This document shows, piece by piece, positions 41,996-52,698 of a DNA stretch of 64,000 nucleotides. Both the position numbers and the translations under genes were made by a program. Numbering within the stretch: the first letter of the stretch is position 1; every line of letters begins with the position of its first letter. A model generated the notes under the pieces. The model had not been told where the DNA came from and made no database searches. It worked only from the letters and a program-made list of their open reading frames with translations. The DNA is from Chaetomium olivaceum (taxonomy: Eukaryota > Ascomycota > Sordariomycetes > Sordariales > Chaetomiaceae), in NCBI GenBank assembly GCA_039881045.1, contig JAYWVB010000002.1, forward strand, positions 310,001 through 374,000. Direction: 5' to 3'.

Positions 41996-44497
41996 CTAAA
42001 ACAGCCCCAACAAGTCATCACTCCCCTTACTCTGCTCCCCCGGCTTGCCATTACCATGCCCGAGCTGCTGTCCCGGCGGCGGCGGTGCACTGGTCCCACT
42101 CAGATCCATCCCCTCAAACCCGCTCATCAGATCGTTCAGCCCACTCCCGCCCGGAGGGGCGCCGGCAATAGGAGCACCAGTCAAATCACCACCGACCGCA
42201 GGCGCAGCGGCCGGCGCCGGCGCGTCAAACAACCCCATGATATCCGCCATCCCGCCGCTGGGCGCCGCCGCCCCGCCAGGAGACACCGGGCTCGCCACCC
42301 TGTCGGGTGTCCCGGTCCCCGCGGGATTCTGCTCGGCGCTTGCCGGCGCAGCCCCGTCGAAATCGATATCTAGTAGGTTCTCGATATTGCTCTGCTGCGC
42401 GCCGCCGCCAGCCGTCCCGTTGGCGGACGCCGCGGCCACGGACGCGGCAATGGGGTTCTCGGCAAGATTCTGGCGCTGTTCCTGAATAGCGGCGCGCTGG
42501 ATGGCCTCGGCGCCGAAGCGGCCCTTGCCGACGAACGACTCGGGCGGCTTGTGGTAGACCGAAGCGAGGGTGGAGAGCTCTGCGAGAAGTTGCTCGAGGA
42601 GGATCGGAGGAAGACTGTTGACGGTAGTTGTGATGGGCGGCTTTTGGGCAAGGATGATACTCTGTGGGGATTGTCAGTAACGCTAGAAGAACTGGCCATG
42701 CAGCGAAAAACGAACCTTTGCGACGTCGAGGTCGCCAGAAAGGAGACGCCAATAAATGTAGGCGCGGTCGCGGATATCAGGGTTGTCGCTGTCTGCTGTC
42801 GCGAGCTGCAAGACCTTTTGTACCAGGCCTTGGTTGTTGCTGGGCTTCTTGAGGAACAGCTTGACAACGGCTGTGAGGATTTGTAGTTGTGTCTGCGTAA
42901 CATTAGGGCCAGTTGAACCAAGGTGGGGGGTAGAAGACTAACCTGAGTGAACTCCTCGGCAAAGACGTCAACAAACCCTGATAATATGTCGTCGGCGTTG
43001 TTGATCTTCTCGGCATACTCTCCTACAATCCAGATGAGTGAACCCCGTGCGTTTGGCTCATCCAGCTCATCGATATACTTGCAGAGCGTGGGGATGACGC
43101 CCTCGTACCCGGGGTACTTCCGGAGGATATCTTTGATGACGACAATAACCTCCTGAACAACGTAGTTGACCTTGGTGGCGATGAGGTCCAGCAGCGCGTT
43201 GACACATTTCTCGCTTGCTGGCTCGATCTTGATGGCGACCTGGCCAATGGCTTTAACGGCGCGTTTGACGAAGTCCATGTCAACCTCGAGCGCGTATTCC
43301 TTCAACTCGGAAAGGAGTTGATCAAAGTTCTTTTCGTTTGCTATCCTGACCATGATCTCGAGTTTCTGGAGCTTGACGTAGGGCGGGTCGTTGTACTTGC
43401 AAAAAAACACCCGAAGCTCCTTGCTGAGGATGTCCGGCTTTGCTTGCAGAAGCAGGTCAATATTCCGAAGAGCAACGTATTGCACCTCGGGCGCGGAGGA
43501 GACGAGAGTGACTACACACGAGGTTAGCAATAATCCGGGGCGGTCTAGGCTCAGAGGCTATAATACCTAAAGGTGGCGCCATCTTTTTCAGGTACTGCCT
43601 GACGCCCTCCGGGTTTACCAACTTCATGTGAATGAAAACGACCTTGACGGCGGCCAGAACAACGCTAGGGTTGACGTGTTGGAACTGCGGCGCAACTCTT
43701 TCGCAGATGTGCTCCGACTCCTTGACGTCCGTCGGGGGATAGTCGGCCAATGTGGTTAGAATCGTCACTCGGCCCCACTCGGTGCACTCATTCAATGCCA
43801 TCAGCAGTTTCTTGAGCGTGGTAGGTGTAATGAGCAAAGCTTTTGTCTCTGGCGCCGTCTCGGTGATTTCCGACAAGGCCTGGACCGAGTTGGCTACGAC
43901 CATGGGATTCGGGTCGCCGATCATTTCTTGGAGTATCTCGAGAAAGCCGTTTTCGATGCACATTGTCGGGTTCAGGTCGAACAACTTGGCCACGCAGATA
44001 GCAGCTGTCTTGCGCACATATGGCGACTCGTCCCGTAGCGTCTTCCGAAGCGGCTCCTCCATGTAATCCACCATCTTGTCGACCCGGACGCAACCCATGG
44101 TTCGGATCGCCAAGGCTCGGATAAGCGGGTTCGGGTCTTCGGAGTCTTGCACAAAGGTGTTGACGGCCAGAATGCAGAGGTCTGGATGCGACTTGGCGTA
44201 GTTCCTGCGCGCAACGGATTAGCAAGGTGTCGGAGTGTGGTGGTGATGTCGAGCGGCCTACATGAGATAGAGGTACACGAGCTTCTTCTGGTCCAGATCT
44301 GACGTCGCAATGTTCTTGAGAACATCGGGGAAGAGTGCCGACACGTCCTTGCCCAGTGTCATGGCCATGATGGTTTTCTGGATGGACTCCTTCCGCTCGT
44401 GGGCATACTGCGACACGAGACCTGCCCGCAGCTCGAACGTCTCGCCCTTACGCGGGGGCGCAAAGGCCCCTCGGATGCGATTCACAGCCTGCGCCAT
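41996..44497 (-). CDS. AP-1 complex subunit beta (beta-adaptin)
   Basis: Large subunit of a clathrin adaptor for trans-Golgi/endosome sorting. Five exons: 44262-44497, 43567-44204, 42943-43511, 42716-42892 and 41996-42661; introns are 50-57 bases and phases close to 761 residues without breaks. The trunk shows classical beta-adaptin sequence: GETFELRAGLVSQYA, ERKESIQKTIMAMTLGKDVS, NPLIRALAIRTMGCVRVDK, SPYVRKTAAICVAKLFD, VQYVALRNIDLLLQA and GSLIWIVGEYAEKI. The hinge holds a clathrin-box-like NLLDIDFDG and ends at DDLLGLF, so the appendage (ear) domain is missing, as in other fungal AP-1 beta chains. Beta-2 of AP-2 is the alternative, but the short earless form favours AP-1. Confidence 0.92.
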
Positions 44498-45554
44498 CTT
44501 TTGCGGATCGGTTCAGCGAGGGGTGGTCGAGGGAAGCGGGGATGATGGTGCGGCCCTGGGTCGAGGAGGGGCGGTGAAAGTGGCTTGAAGCGCAGCCTGT
44601 GAGCTACTACAAATCGAACTCGTGCTCTCGGCCGTAACAGATCGATCTCCAGCTGCCTGTTGATGGTGTCGCACAGCCAGAACCAGGGCGGTGGTTTGCT
44701 GAAACGTTGTCGTAGGTGCTGTGGGTTCGGGCGCTCGTGCTTCTCTCAAGCCGCAGCGTCGCCAAATGGTCTGTCTGGCTTGCCTGGCCGCCGTCACCCC
44801 TGGAAAGCGCGGTGGCTTGGCGTTTGGCAGCGTAAGCCACAACTCAAAATCGCGGGGTGGCTTCAGTGGGTCCATATCACCTTTCAAAGCACATTTCATG
44901 AAGACAAGCACTTTGACACGATTTACCACTTTCCCCTCCGAAAAATTACCTGAATTTGCATCATCGGAATCTCCTCTCCGACGAATCTCAACGTAACTAA
45001 TGGTTCGTGGAAGTTTACGTATTTAGGGAGTTATGCTGACGTTCTCAGGCGAATTTTCCCAACCTACGACGGCTGTTCATCGAAGCTAGGACCGACAACG
45101 AAGAGAGGGATGTCTCCCGCAGAGCTGTAAGCCACGATTGGATTCTTTCACATTGACCTACTGACACCGCCTAGTTTTACAATGCTGTCCTCTTTCTCGG
45201 CTCCGTTGCTGTTTTTAGTTTAATCGCCCAGAGAATGAACGCCCATTCGTAATCTGAGTGCCGGACCGTAGCCTAAGTGACGTATCATTTCATCTGCCCT
45301 GCCCACCATTTAAACGCCTATCGAGATGTCAACTTGTTGGCATGTTGGAGGAATCCAAAGGACCCCCAAAGCGCCGGAAGACCAGGGGCAAAACAGCAAG
45401 TTGCAATCGTATATTCACCACCGTTGTAATGAGGTTGCTATCCGCTTAGATAGTTGACTTCAACCCGGGAACTGAGATTGGTAACGTGGGATAAAAAATA
45501 AAAAGCCACACGACAAATGAATGGAAGTGGTCTGATGGTGGACAAGGCAAAAAC
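44498..45554. other. intergenic about 1 kb, no gene seen
   Basis: Promoter side of AP-1 beta. Open frames on both strands near 44513-44996 mirror each other and look random. Nothing else is visible before the tRNA. Confidence 0.3.
45549..45553 (-). terminator. Pol III T5 terminator of tRNA-Ser
   Basis: Five consecutive T on the transcribed strand, one base after the mature 3' end. Confidence 0.85.
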
Positions 45555-45651
45555 GTCACCTGTAGGATTCGAACCTACGCTCCCGAGGGAACTGCCTAGC
45601 GGCTAATTATTAGTTAGCAGGGCAGCGCGTTAACCACTCCGCCAAAGTGAC
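45555..45651 (-). tRNA. tRNA-Ser (anticodon GCT) with short intron
   Basis: On the minus strand the acceptor stem GTCACTT pairs with AGGTGAC. The anticodon stem CTGCC/GGCAG encloses loop CTGCTA, interrupted one base 3' of the anticodon by an intron of about 17 bases. A long variable arm (CCC...GGG) identifies a class II tRNA, and the T arm GTAGG-TTCGAAT-CCTAC carries the B box. A T5 Pol III terminator follows at 45549-45553. Confidence 0.93.
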
Positions 45652-45889
45652 TTGTAAGATGCTGCGGTCTGTCGCCAAATCAAGTGGAGCACACGCAGCC
45701 AGACCCCACCTGGAAGCATCTCCCATTTGGAGGAGTTGGGGAATGAAAGCGAAATTCCATAACAACAATGACTCCTAGTACATACAGTACATAATGAGGA
45801 AAGGGTATCTAACATTCTCTTACAACCACCCAGCAACCATAATACTCGCCCGAAGCCTCGCAGGAAGAATAGGACACGACCCTCACGAC

Positions 45890-47353
45890 TTACTCCGACT
45901 CGCTCTCATCCTCCAAAAAGGCCAGATCAGCCCTGCGCTTCGTCATGCCCTTTCCACGAACGGCATGCTTCGCACCCTCATCCTCGCTACCATCCTCGCT
46001 CTTCTCCACCTCACTCTCCCCACCCCCTTCCTCATTACTCCCCTCAGGACTAGCCTCCCGCAGACCCTTACCCCTCTGCCGACCACTACCCGCCGCCGCG
46101 CGTCTCCTAGGCCCCCTCCCACCGCCCCCCACCCCCCAACTCTTCTCCCCCTGCATGACATCCTGCAGATCCGCCTGCAGCTCGCGCATCTCCTTGATCT
46201 CGCGCGCTTTCGCCTCCGAGAAGCGGCCCGGCATACCAACCTCCGCCAGCATGTCCCGCAGGTGCTTGATCTTGGCTTTGGCGGTGTCGGCGCCGTGCTT
46301 CTTGAACTCGGCGCCCCAGACCTTGCGCACGCCACACTTGGCGAGGTGCGACTGCAGGAGCTTGATCTGGGCTTCGTCGGGCGAGTCGGCGGTCGCGGTG
46401 CTGGAGGAGGCGCCTTTGGCGGTGCGTTTGGCCGGGGCCGCGGTGGTGGTGTCTTTGCCGCCGGACTTGCGCTTGCGTTTTGGGGGAGGGGGGTCGTCGA
46501 TTAGGGAGGAGAGTTCGCTTGAGGAGTCGTCGGCGGCGGTGGGGTTTGTGGTGGAGGGGGTGGGTTCGGGTTTGGCTTTGGCTTTGGCTTTGGGTTTCCG
46601 CTTCTTCGGTGGCTTGTCGATGACATCGGATAGCTCACTCTCGTCGTCTTCCACCAATTTGGCCGTGTCCTCCTTGTCAGATATGGGTTTGCTTGTAATA
46701 GATCCGTCGGGGGCCCCCGACAACTCGCTTCCGCTATCACTCTCTGTCAGTGGCTTCGACTGGCGCTTCCCTGTGAGTTTCAAGGATTCTTCGTCTATTC
46801 GGCCGTTACTGGCGTCCGGATTATCGTCCTCGTCGTCGGACGCCACCTTGGTCTTTTTCTGTGTCCCTTTGACAACCTTGCGCTTCTTCGCCGGCGGTAC
46901 TGGCACGTCCTCCGCATCACTTGCATCGCCAACTTCAGACTCGGCATCGGATGAGGGTGCCGCCTTTTTGCCCCGTTTTTGGCTCGCCTTGTTGCTCTTC
47001 TTGGGGGCTGCCTTCGCCGGTTTCTTGGGGCTCGGTGTCGCTTGCGAAGGTTCGTTATCGGCGTTCTCAAGTTCGTTCTCAAGTTCGTTCTAGCAAAGGT
47101 CTGGTAAGCAACTGCCTCCAAGTTTGGTTAAGGTGGGATTGTGATTTACCATAGCGTTGAAAATGATCTCCTTGCTTTTCGCCTTCCAATCACCTTCCTT
47201 CAAGTACCCATCGTCGAGGCCGAGGATCTCTTCAGCTTTTTGGCGCGCATAGTTGACGGTCAATTTGTGTCTGCTCGGGCCGTTGTAAGTCTGTTGCACC
47301 ACACTGATGAGCTCCGACGCGATGGCCTCGTCGGTTACTTTGCTGCGCGCCAT
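45890..47353 (-). CDS. HIRIP3-like chromatin protein (candidate histone chaperone)
   Basis: Exons are 47150-47353 and 45890-47089; the 60-base intron has a GTAAAT donor and GCTAG acceptor. Length 467 residues, no breaks. The N-terminal 68 residues resemble a DEK-C-like helical domain (ELISVVQQTYNGPSRHKLTV). A long acidic/lysine-rich disordered part with repeated ELSxxxD motifs and basic KKRK patches follows. The C-terminal block reads IKLLQSHLAKCGVRKVWG, IKHLRDMLAEVGMPGRFSEA and EIKEMRELQADLQDV, close in pattern to the C-terminus of HIRA-interacting protein 3, which is related to CHZ-type H2A-H2B chaperones. It ends in an acidic ESESE tail. Nuclear location is expected. The HIRIP3 assignment is from memory of the motif, so moderate. 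Confidence 0.75.
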
Positions 47354-48034
47354 CGTGGTTGACAACGGGAGAGTCGCGCGAAATGTTCCTCCAGTTAGGG
47401 CTGGAATAGAGCTAATACAAGATGCGATATGAAATCCGAATCTCGAGTGCAAAACACAAACGCGGTCTCTGTAGATGTTTTCAGCCCTGTTTTCATCCGT
47501 CGCGGCCTTTCATCAAGGCGACGCGTGTGGTGGGGGGGAGGAGCACGGATCAGGCGATTGCGAAGAGAACGACAAGGGGTGGTGAAGATGCGCACGAGCC
47601 ATATCAACAACGTCCCCGACAAGCCTCGAAGAACAACTTGGAACATCCCATACGTGCAGTTCAAGCGTAATGGGAAGATCAACGGGTTATATTTACTAAG
47701 GAAAACACCACTGAAGCTTTTTAAGAGAAGCAACAACTTGCAACGTCACCCATGTGCAAAGAATTGGAGAGTCGAGTTTGCCGGTCTTGAAACTGGTTGA
47801 GCTACGGGTTAGGGTTTACTTTGCCATCAACCGGCATGAACATCCAACCTCTGTTCAACTTCCAATCAAGTCCCCCACCTTATTCACTTCTGGTGATCTA
47901 GTGTATCCTGTCTCTTAATGCCACCGTTGACACGCCCATTCATTTTGTACCGGCATCCACTCTCACGACTTTAGACGAGCCGACTGCTTGCTCGATCCGC
48001 TCACTTTTCACAATTCACAATTCCTCTCCGCACC
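47354..48034. other. intergenic between divergent genes
   Basis: Promoters of the HIRIP3-like gene and the glycosylasparaginase gene. The last 40 bases before the ATG at 48035 are pyrimidine-rich. No gene. Confidence 0.3.
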
Positions 48035-49210
48035 ATGGCGCCTCACCGCCCCCGCCCCCGCTTCACCCTTACTCTCACCCTCACTCACCTAAGCCACCAC
48101 CTTCTCCTCCTCACCCTTCCCACAACCACCCTCGCCAACCCTTCCTCCAACCCTTCCTCCAACCCCCACCTCCCCTTCGTAATCAACACCTGGGGCGGCC
48201 CCTTTACGGTGGCCACCGACGCCGCCTACGATTCCCTCACCAACCCCGTCTCCTCCTCTGCCCTCTCCCACACCCCCGCCCTCGACGCCGTCCAGGCAGG
48301 CTGCGCAGCCTGCGAGCGGCAGCAATGCGACGGCACGGTAGGCTTCGGCGGGTCGCCGGACGAGGCCTGCGAGACGACGCTCGACGCGCTGATCATGGAC
48401 GGCGCGACGATGAAGTCCGGCGCCGTGGCGGGGCTGCGCCGCATCCGGGATTCCATCGCCGTCGCGCGCGCCGTGCTCGACCACACGCGCCACTCGCTGC
48501 TGGTCGGGGACCTGGCGGCGCGGTTTGCGGTGGAGATGGGCCTGGGGCCGGAGGGGGATTTGGGCACGCCCGAGAGTAGGCGACGGTGTGAGGAGTGGAG
48601 GGCGGCGGGTTGTCAGGGGAATTATCGTGTCGCGGTGGAGCCTGATCCAGCGACGTCGTGTGGGCCGTATCGGCCGCTGTCTGTCGGTGCCGGGGGTGGG
48701 GTGTTGGAGTCTGTTGGGGAGAATGAGGGGCAGGCTTCGCATGATACCATTTCTATGGTGGTGATTGATGGTGATGGGGGTATGGCAGCGGGGACATCCA
48801 CCAACGGGGCGGCATTCAAGATCCCTGGTCGTGTTGGGGACGGACCGATCGTTGGGAGCGGGTCATATGTGGATGGGGATGTGGGCGGGTGCGGCGCGAC
48901 TGGGGACGGAGATATCATGATGCGATTCTTGCCGTGCTACCAGGCAGTTGAGAACTTGCGGCTAGGCATGACACCGACAGAAGCTGCCGAAAACGCGGTT
49001 AGGCGCATGCTGCGAAAGTACCCCAAGATATCGAGCGGGATTGTCGTGGTGAACAACAAGGGCGAACATGGTGCTGCAGGGTCCGGATGGACCTTTACGT
49101 ACGCGTTTCGAGGAGGAACAATGAACGCCACCGAGGTCGTCAGCGTTCCACCATTAGAGGCCGCGTCGGTTAATTGCAGCGAAGTCGATGATAGCCCAAG
49201 CGAGATCTGA
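48035..49210 (+). CDS. secreted N4-(beta-N-acetylglucosaminyl)-L-asparaginase (glycosylasparaginase)
   Basis: Ntn-hydrolase that cleaves the GlcNAc-Asn bond of glycoproteins in the vacuole or secretory compartment. A single exon encodes 391 residues. The N-terminus is a leader with hydrophobic LLLLTLPTTTLA. The mature part begins near LPFVINTWGGPF. Family hallmarks are DALIMDGATMKSGAVAGLRR, the self-cleavage site HD-T with catalytic Thr at about residue 238 (HDTISMVVIDGDGGMAAGTS), GPIVGSGSYVDGDVGGCGAT and GDIMMRFLPCYQAVE. The precursor is expected to split before Thr238 into alpha and beta chains. Cys pairs are present as in the family. No break found. Confidence 0.93.
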   Translation: MAPHRPRPRFTLTLTLTHLSHHLLLLTLPTTTLANPSSNPSSNPHLPFVINTWGGPFTVATDAAYDSLTNPVSSSALSHTPALDAVQAGCAACERQQCDGTVGFGGSPDEACETTLDALIMDGATMKSGAVAGLRRIRDSIAVARAVLDHTRHSLLVGDLAARFAVEMGLGPEGDLGTPESRRRCEEWRAAGCQGNYRVAVEPDPATSCGPYRPLSVGAGGGVLESVGENEGQASHDTISMVVIDGDGGMAAGTSTNGAAFKIPGRVGDGPIVGSGSYVDGDVGGCGATGDGDIMMRFLPCYQAVENLRLGMTPTEAAENAVRRMLRKYPKISSGIVVVNNKGEHGAAGSGWTFTYAFRGGTMNATEVVSVPPLEAASVNCSEVDDSPSEI

Positions 49211-49918
49211 TGCTGGCAAGATTCTACGAAATGCTGACATCACCCACCCAACACGTTACTTGGGGCAATGTTGGCTCCCATCTTTTCCAAAGCGGTTGAC
49301 TTCACCGCTACAGGCAAGTGTGATTGTGCAACATCTACATCTAGGTAATAAAACAATACCTACCCTATGTACCTGATGTCTCCGTCCAAGTGCGCAACCT
49401 GGGCAACCTTGATCGAGTTCACAACGAACCCTGACAAACTTAAGGCGAAAGCGGATCCATTTGTTTATTCTGTACTGTGGTATGTACTGTGTAACTCTCA
49501 GGCACGCCAGGGACCAGCATCAACCCCACTTCTCCAGGCACACAGATCACCAAACCCCGGAAGCCACCCGAACTTGGCATGCAGGAACCAATTAGCTCGC
49601 CCCACTAATCCGGCACTAATGCAGTTTGGGCGAAACTAATCTCAGCAAGCGTGGATATTCTCTGCCACGCCCTCCCAAACCCTCAATTTTCCCTCACCAT
49701 CCCACCAGCCGTTGAGCGACCGCGTTTCGTCTCAACCTAATCGCTCTTTTTAGCGATCGCGGCATTGTTTTCTCTGGCCATGGTGCCATGTCATTCATTT
49801 TAGCCCTGCCTCTGATACAGCTAGTCATTCTTTAACCCGATATTCATTCACTCCACATTTATTTGGCGATCTCTGGACTGAGACCCCCGACGATCCACTC
49901 CATTCGCTAGTCGCAGCC
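49211..49918. other. intergenic, no gene seen
   Basis: Promoter space of the secreted protein at 49919. No clear TATA box. Confidence 0.3.
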
Positions 49919-50713
49919 ATGCGCTGCGCGATTCATTTTTTCTCTGGCCTGTTCGCCGCCGCCACAGCCCACGCGGCTGGACGAACCGTTTGGGCCACTC
50001 CGCACGAGAGTTATTCATCTTCTGTCGGCGTGTTAGGTTGCAAGGTCGACACCAACCGCATCGCATACTGGCCGGCATCGGTGGACTGCACCAACATCTG
50101 CGTGTCGCTAAGCTACGAGGGGAGGACCGTCCATCTTCTGCGCATTGACCAGTCCGAGGGTGCTTACGACGTGAGCTACGATGCTTGGAATTATCTCGTC
50201 ACCGGCTTTTCCGCGACTGAGAAGCCCACAACCGGCGGCGCCATCGCCATGCAGTATGAGGACGCCGACCCGTCTGCGTGCGCCGATCTGATTCATACCG
50301 ACGGCAATAAGCTACCCCTAAGCGCGCCCAACAGCATGAACTACCTGGCCAGCTGCCTGTCCAAAGACACCTGGGTTGGAAAGAACCATATTCTGTACAA
50401 CATCCTCGATCCCATTTGCTCGTGGGGCAACGACGAAGTTTGCGAGCTCGACTGGCCAACAGCCAACCAAGCTGCATGCCCGACTCAGCTAGGCACATCA
50501 TCTGTCCTCAGCAACGCGCCGGTTTACAACATTCAGTACATGACCGGCAAGAAGGTTCTGGCATCCAACGGACAGGTTGTTGCGAGCGGCGGGGTGAGCA
50601 TCAGCCCGCCATCGGATCTGAGCCAGAAATCGGCTGGGTGGATTGCGAGGGGGAATGTAGTGCCGGTGATGGCTATGAGCATGTTTGCCTATTGGGTTCT
50701 TGGCGGGATGTAA
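49919..50713 (+). CDS. secreted, possibly GPI-anchored surface protein of unknown function
   Basis: Single exon, 264 residues. A signal peptide (MRCAIHFFSGLFAAATAHAA) is followed by a Cys-rich domain with GVLGCKVDTNRIAYWPASVD, CTNICVSLSYEGRTVHLLRI, DVSYDAWNYLVTGFSA and LLNILDP-like ILYNILDPICSWG. I recall a family with this pattern as widespread in ascomycetes, with a fold thought to resemble RlpA/double-psi barrels (inference). The C-terminus is a hydrophobic tail (VVPVMAMSMFAYWVLGG), compatible with a GPI attachment signal or membrane anchor. No enzyme motif is recognisable. Its stop codon lies about 195 bases from the convergent P450 stop codon. Confidence 0.8.
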   Translation: MRCAIHFFSGLFAAATAHAAGRTVWATPHESYSSSVGVLGCKVDTNRIAYWPASVDCTNICVSLSYEGRTVHLLRIDQSEGAYDVSYDAWNYLVTGFSATEKPTTGGAIAMQYEDADPSACADLIHTDGNKLPLSAPNSMNYLASCLSKDTWVGKNHILYNILDPICSWGNDEVCELDWPTANQAACPTQLGTSSVLSNAPVYNIQYMTGKKVLASNGQVVASGGVSISPPSDLSQKSAGWIARGNVVPVMAMSMFAYWVLGGM

Positions 50714-50908
50714 GCGTGTCACAGTTGTGTCGGGCTTTGTTTTGGGATGGTGCTGTTGATTTTGGATACCCCTTTGCGCATGAATACACGCTTATGATGA
50801 TGGACCTGATGTCCCTTCACAATCTGCTTTCTTGCCGATTTGCCACAACTTTGCGAAAGTGATAGGAGATAGCCTCAAACTCTGCTTAGAACGGACCCAG
50901 CATATAGG

Positions 50909-52698
50909 CTACCTTGCAACAGGTGTCAAGTGCACATTCAACTCGCCCTTTTCCCACAAGTTGTAGATCCGCTGTTTGCTCATCCAATCCAAACTGTCCT
51001 CGGCAATTCGAAGATCAAAGTTCCACAATACCCGAACCAGAATAAGGCGCATCTCGATGTATGCTAGGTTCTTCCCAAGGCAGTTTCGCGGGCCGAGATG
51101 GAACGGCTGGAAAGCCTCCTTGTGGTCGTCCGCAAATGCTGGGTCGCCGAGCCACCGCTCGGGGTGGTAAACGAAGGGATCCTTAAAGTGCTGTTCGTTG
51201 TGGTACATTGCCCAGTGATGGACCGCCACCACAGTCTGTCACAAACGGTCAATATTGCCTCTTCTTCACCACTCGTGTTTTGATTTGATTTGCTTACCTT
51301 CTCAGGCACGTAATTGCCTGCAATGTTGGCACCTCCCTTTGGCACCACGCGCGGTAGGCCAGTCGGGACTGGAGGATACATGCGGAGCGCCTCATCTAGG
51401 CAGGCCAGGAGATATGGAAGCGTGCTGACACTGGCGAAATCGATCTCATTTTCTGATTTGAAAGTTCCCCGAATCTCAGCCGTGAGCTTTTCCATTGCTT
51501 GACGGTTGGTCAACAGGAAGTATGTCACCCCTGAAAGCAGCGTTGCCGTCGTTTCTGACCCCCCGATGATGAGGATTGCGCTGTTAGCCTGGAGCTTTTC
51601 CAGCGTGAGTCCCTACATCGAGTCAGCGTTGATCCTTCTTGGAAAGAGTCTGGGGTCAGTTAGAATAGTTACCCATTCGTCAGCCTTTTTGAGCAACCCT
51701 TCAACCAGGTCCGCCCTGTCCTTCCCCGCCTCCATCCGTCTTTTCAACTTCGCCAAGGTCATCTGCATGTGCTTCTCGCGCTCCTCCATAAACCTGGACG
51801 GGATGAGGGCAAGCAACAACTTGATGAGCGTTGGGTAATGCGCCAGTGTCTGGAACACCGTCCCGGCACGCGCAACCTCAAAGATGGCTTTGACCCAGGG
51901 GTGGTAGGTGGAGCTGTCGAGACACCCGAAGCTGCAACCGTCAGCAACATCCCCCAGATACCACCAGGTAAACCTACCTCTCCCCAAACGCCAAATCCCC
52001 AATAACATCAAACGTCGTGTAATTATACCACGCCGCCAAATCCACCACCTCCCCCCTCTCACTCCTCTCCCTCAACTTCCCCACCAACAAATCAATATAC
52101 CCCTTAATCACCGGCTGCTGCTCGCGCATACTGCGGTCGCTAAACCCATGAGCCATCGTCCTCCGCAGCAACGCATGCTCCTCCCGTCCCGCATTGACAA
52201 TATCCCGCGGCACGTCCTCCACCGGCCGATAAAACCGCTCATACTTGAGCATATCCTCCGCTCCCCCTCCCGCAGCAGAACCGGTCCGGTGCCCCATAAT
52301 ATCCCGCCACGCCGCCGGGTCCGAGAAAGCCAGCTCATCGGGAGCGACGCGCACCACGGGGCCGTAGCGCTGGTGCAGCGCCAGCATGTCGAAGGGCAGC
52401 GTGCCCGACATGTGGCGCAGCCCGTAGCCCCAGCGGGTGGCGCGCATGAGGAGGGGGCGGGGAAGCGGCGGAGCGGGTGCAGGAAGAGGTTGTAGAGGAG
52501 GTGCAATGTTGTGTGGAGGGCGAGCTGCGTGAGGGAAAGGGGGGGTTAGTTGTTGGTGGTGACGGTGGGTAGGTTCGGTTGGGTGTCTATCATGGTTGTT
52601 TCTTGGGATGGGGAAGGGGGCTCGGGAGGGACGGAGCAGCATACGATTGTGAAGGCGAGGGCGAGGATTTGCCCGGCGCTGAGGGCCAACAGCGCCAT
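50909..52698 (-). CDS. cytochrome P450 monooxygenase (one frame break)
   Basis: Membrane-bound haem monooxygenase, similar in pattern to fungal isotrichodermin C-15 hydroxylase-like P450s; substrate unknown. Exons are 52645-52698, 51978-52524, 51673-51931, 51298-51612 and 50909-51235; introns are 46-120 bases. An N-terminal hydrophobic anchor (MALLALSAGQILALAFTI) is followed by HPLRRFP, the I-helix GGSETTAT, K-helix EALR with PRVVPKGG, PERW, and the haem loop FHLGPRNCLGKN with the axial Cys. In exon 2, one base is missing in the G/C run at 52453-52457 (between RRFP and LLMRATRWGYG); with it the model closes at 500 residues. No backbone biosynthetic gene (PKS, NRPS, terpene synthase) is in the window. 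Confidence 0.9.
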
